Source: Pampus argenteus (lineage: Eukaryota; Chordata; Actinopteri; Scombriformes; Stromateidae). From it: a stretch of DNA of 64,000 nucleotides. The stretch's first letter is position 1. Each line of letters starts with the position of its first letter. A program made the position numbers and the translations under genes. Positions 63,903 through 64,000 of this stretch are shown piece by piece. The stretch spans positions 19,811,001 through 19,875,000 of the forward strand of contig CM072877.1 in the NCBI GenBank assembly GCA_036937835.1, given 5' to 3'. The notes below the pieces were generated by a model that saw only the letters and a program-made list of their open reading frames with translations, made no database searches and was not told the DNA's origin.

Positions 63903-63941
63903 ACGCTGTCTGAACACTTTTGTCTCTTTTTTGTTTTTCAG

Positions 63942-64000
63942 GGGAAGAGTTTTACGAGACGTCTCCCTACGAGCCGATCCATTTCTCAGAGGAATACAGG
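63942..64000 (+). CDS. gfra2: GDNF family receptor alpha-2, coding exon 3 (5' part, cut by window end)
   Basis: After TTTTTTGTTTTTCAG the exon completes glycine 114 and reads E-E-F-Y-E-T-S-P-Y-E-P-I-H-F-S-E-E-Y-R to the last base of the window (residue 133). E-E-F-Y-E-x-S-P-Y-E-P is the GFRA2 D1-D2 linker. After S-P-Y-E-P mammalian receptors continue V-[TN]-S-R-L-S-D-I-F-R; here the sequence is two residues shorter and different. Phase fits exon 2. Domains 2 and 3 and the GPI signal lie beyond the window. Confidence 0.93.

Larger units (their letters stand above)
45813..63941 (+). other. gfra2: gfra2 intron 2 (18,129 bp)
   Basis: From GTAAGC after exon 2 to TTTTTTGTTTTTCAG before exon 3. It holds complementary AC and GT tracts near its ends, an inverted composite repeat copy, a hAT-in-LINE nested insertion, a purine tract, a second L2/Rex-type LINE remnant and several candidate enhancers. 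I see no other gene in it. Confidence 0.85.

Overview
The window looks like teleost (ray-finned fish, probably percomorph-type) nuclear DNA. It is AT-rich, dense in AC/GT microsatellites, and carries decayed fish-type transposons (hAT and Tc1-like elements, L2/Rex-type LINEs, a DIRS fragment). The only protein-coding sequence I can support consists of vertebrate genes split into short exons by long introns. No bacterial-style operon, tRNA, rRNA or CRISPR array is visible.

Left end (1-3500): a CpG-rich promoter region holds the first coding exon of xpo7 (exportin-7) on the minus strand. It is a six-codon exon reading M-A-D-H-V-Q followed by a perfect GTAAGC donor; the rest of xpo7 lies off the left edge. 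A second CpG/ETS/CTCF-like block sits about 1 kb upstream of it.

Middle (3.5-40 kb): about 37 kb of intergenic DNA without a supportable host gene. It contains a minus-strand L2/Rex-type LINE remnant (about 7.98-8.78 kb), a DIRS-like RNase H remnant (9.05-9.31 kb), many microsatellites, three notable tandem arrays (a degenerate GT-rich array at 18.1 kb, a 40-bp unit x5 at 27.3 kb, a 47-bp unit x10 at 38.4 kb), hairpin-forming MITE-like pieces, and several homeodomain-site-rich stretches that could be conserved enhancers.

Right part (40.3-64 kb): the 5' half of gfra2 (GDNF-family receptor alpha-2, the neurturin receptor) on the plus strand: CpG-rich promoter/leader with two upstream ORFs, coding exon 1 (signal peptide), a 4.2-kb intron, coding exon 2 (cysteine-rich domain 1), an 18.1-kb intron, and the first 59 bases of exon 3, cut by the window edge. 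Intron 2 contains a neat nested insertion: a 776-bp hAT MITE with an 8-bp target duplication splits the reverse-transcriptase motif of a LINE fragment.

xpo7 and gfra2 are head-to-head, the same arrangement as human XPO7/GFRA2 on 8p21. In human, DOK2 lies between them; I find no dok2 exon here. The most interesting RNA-level features are the complementary AC and GT tracts near the two ends of gfra2 introns and a GT microsatellite that is itself coding at the start of exon 2. Paralogue status (gfra2a or gfra2b) and species cannot be settled from this sequence alone.
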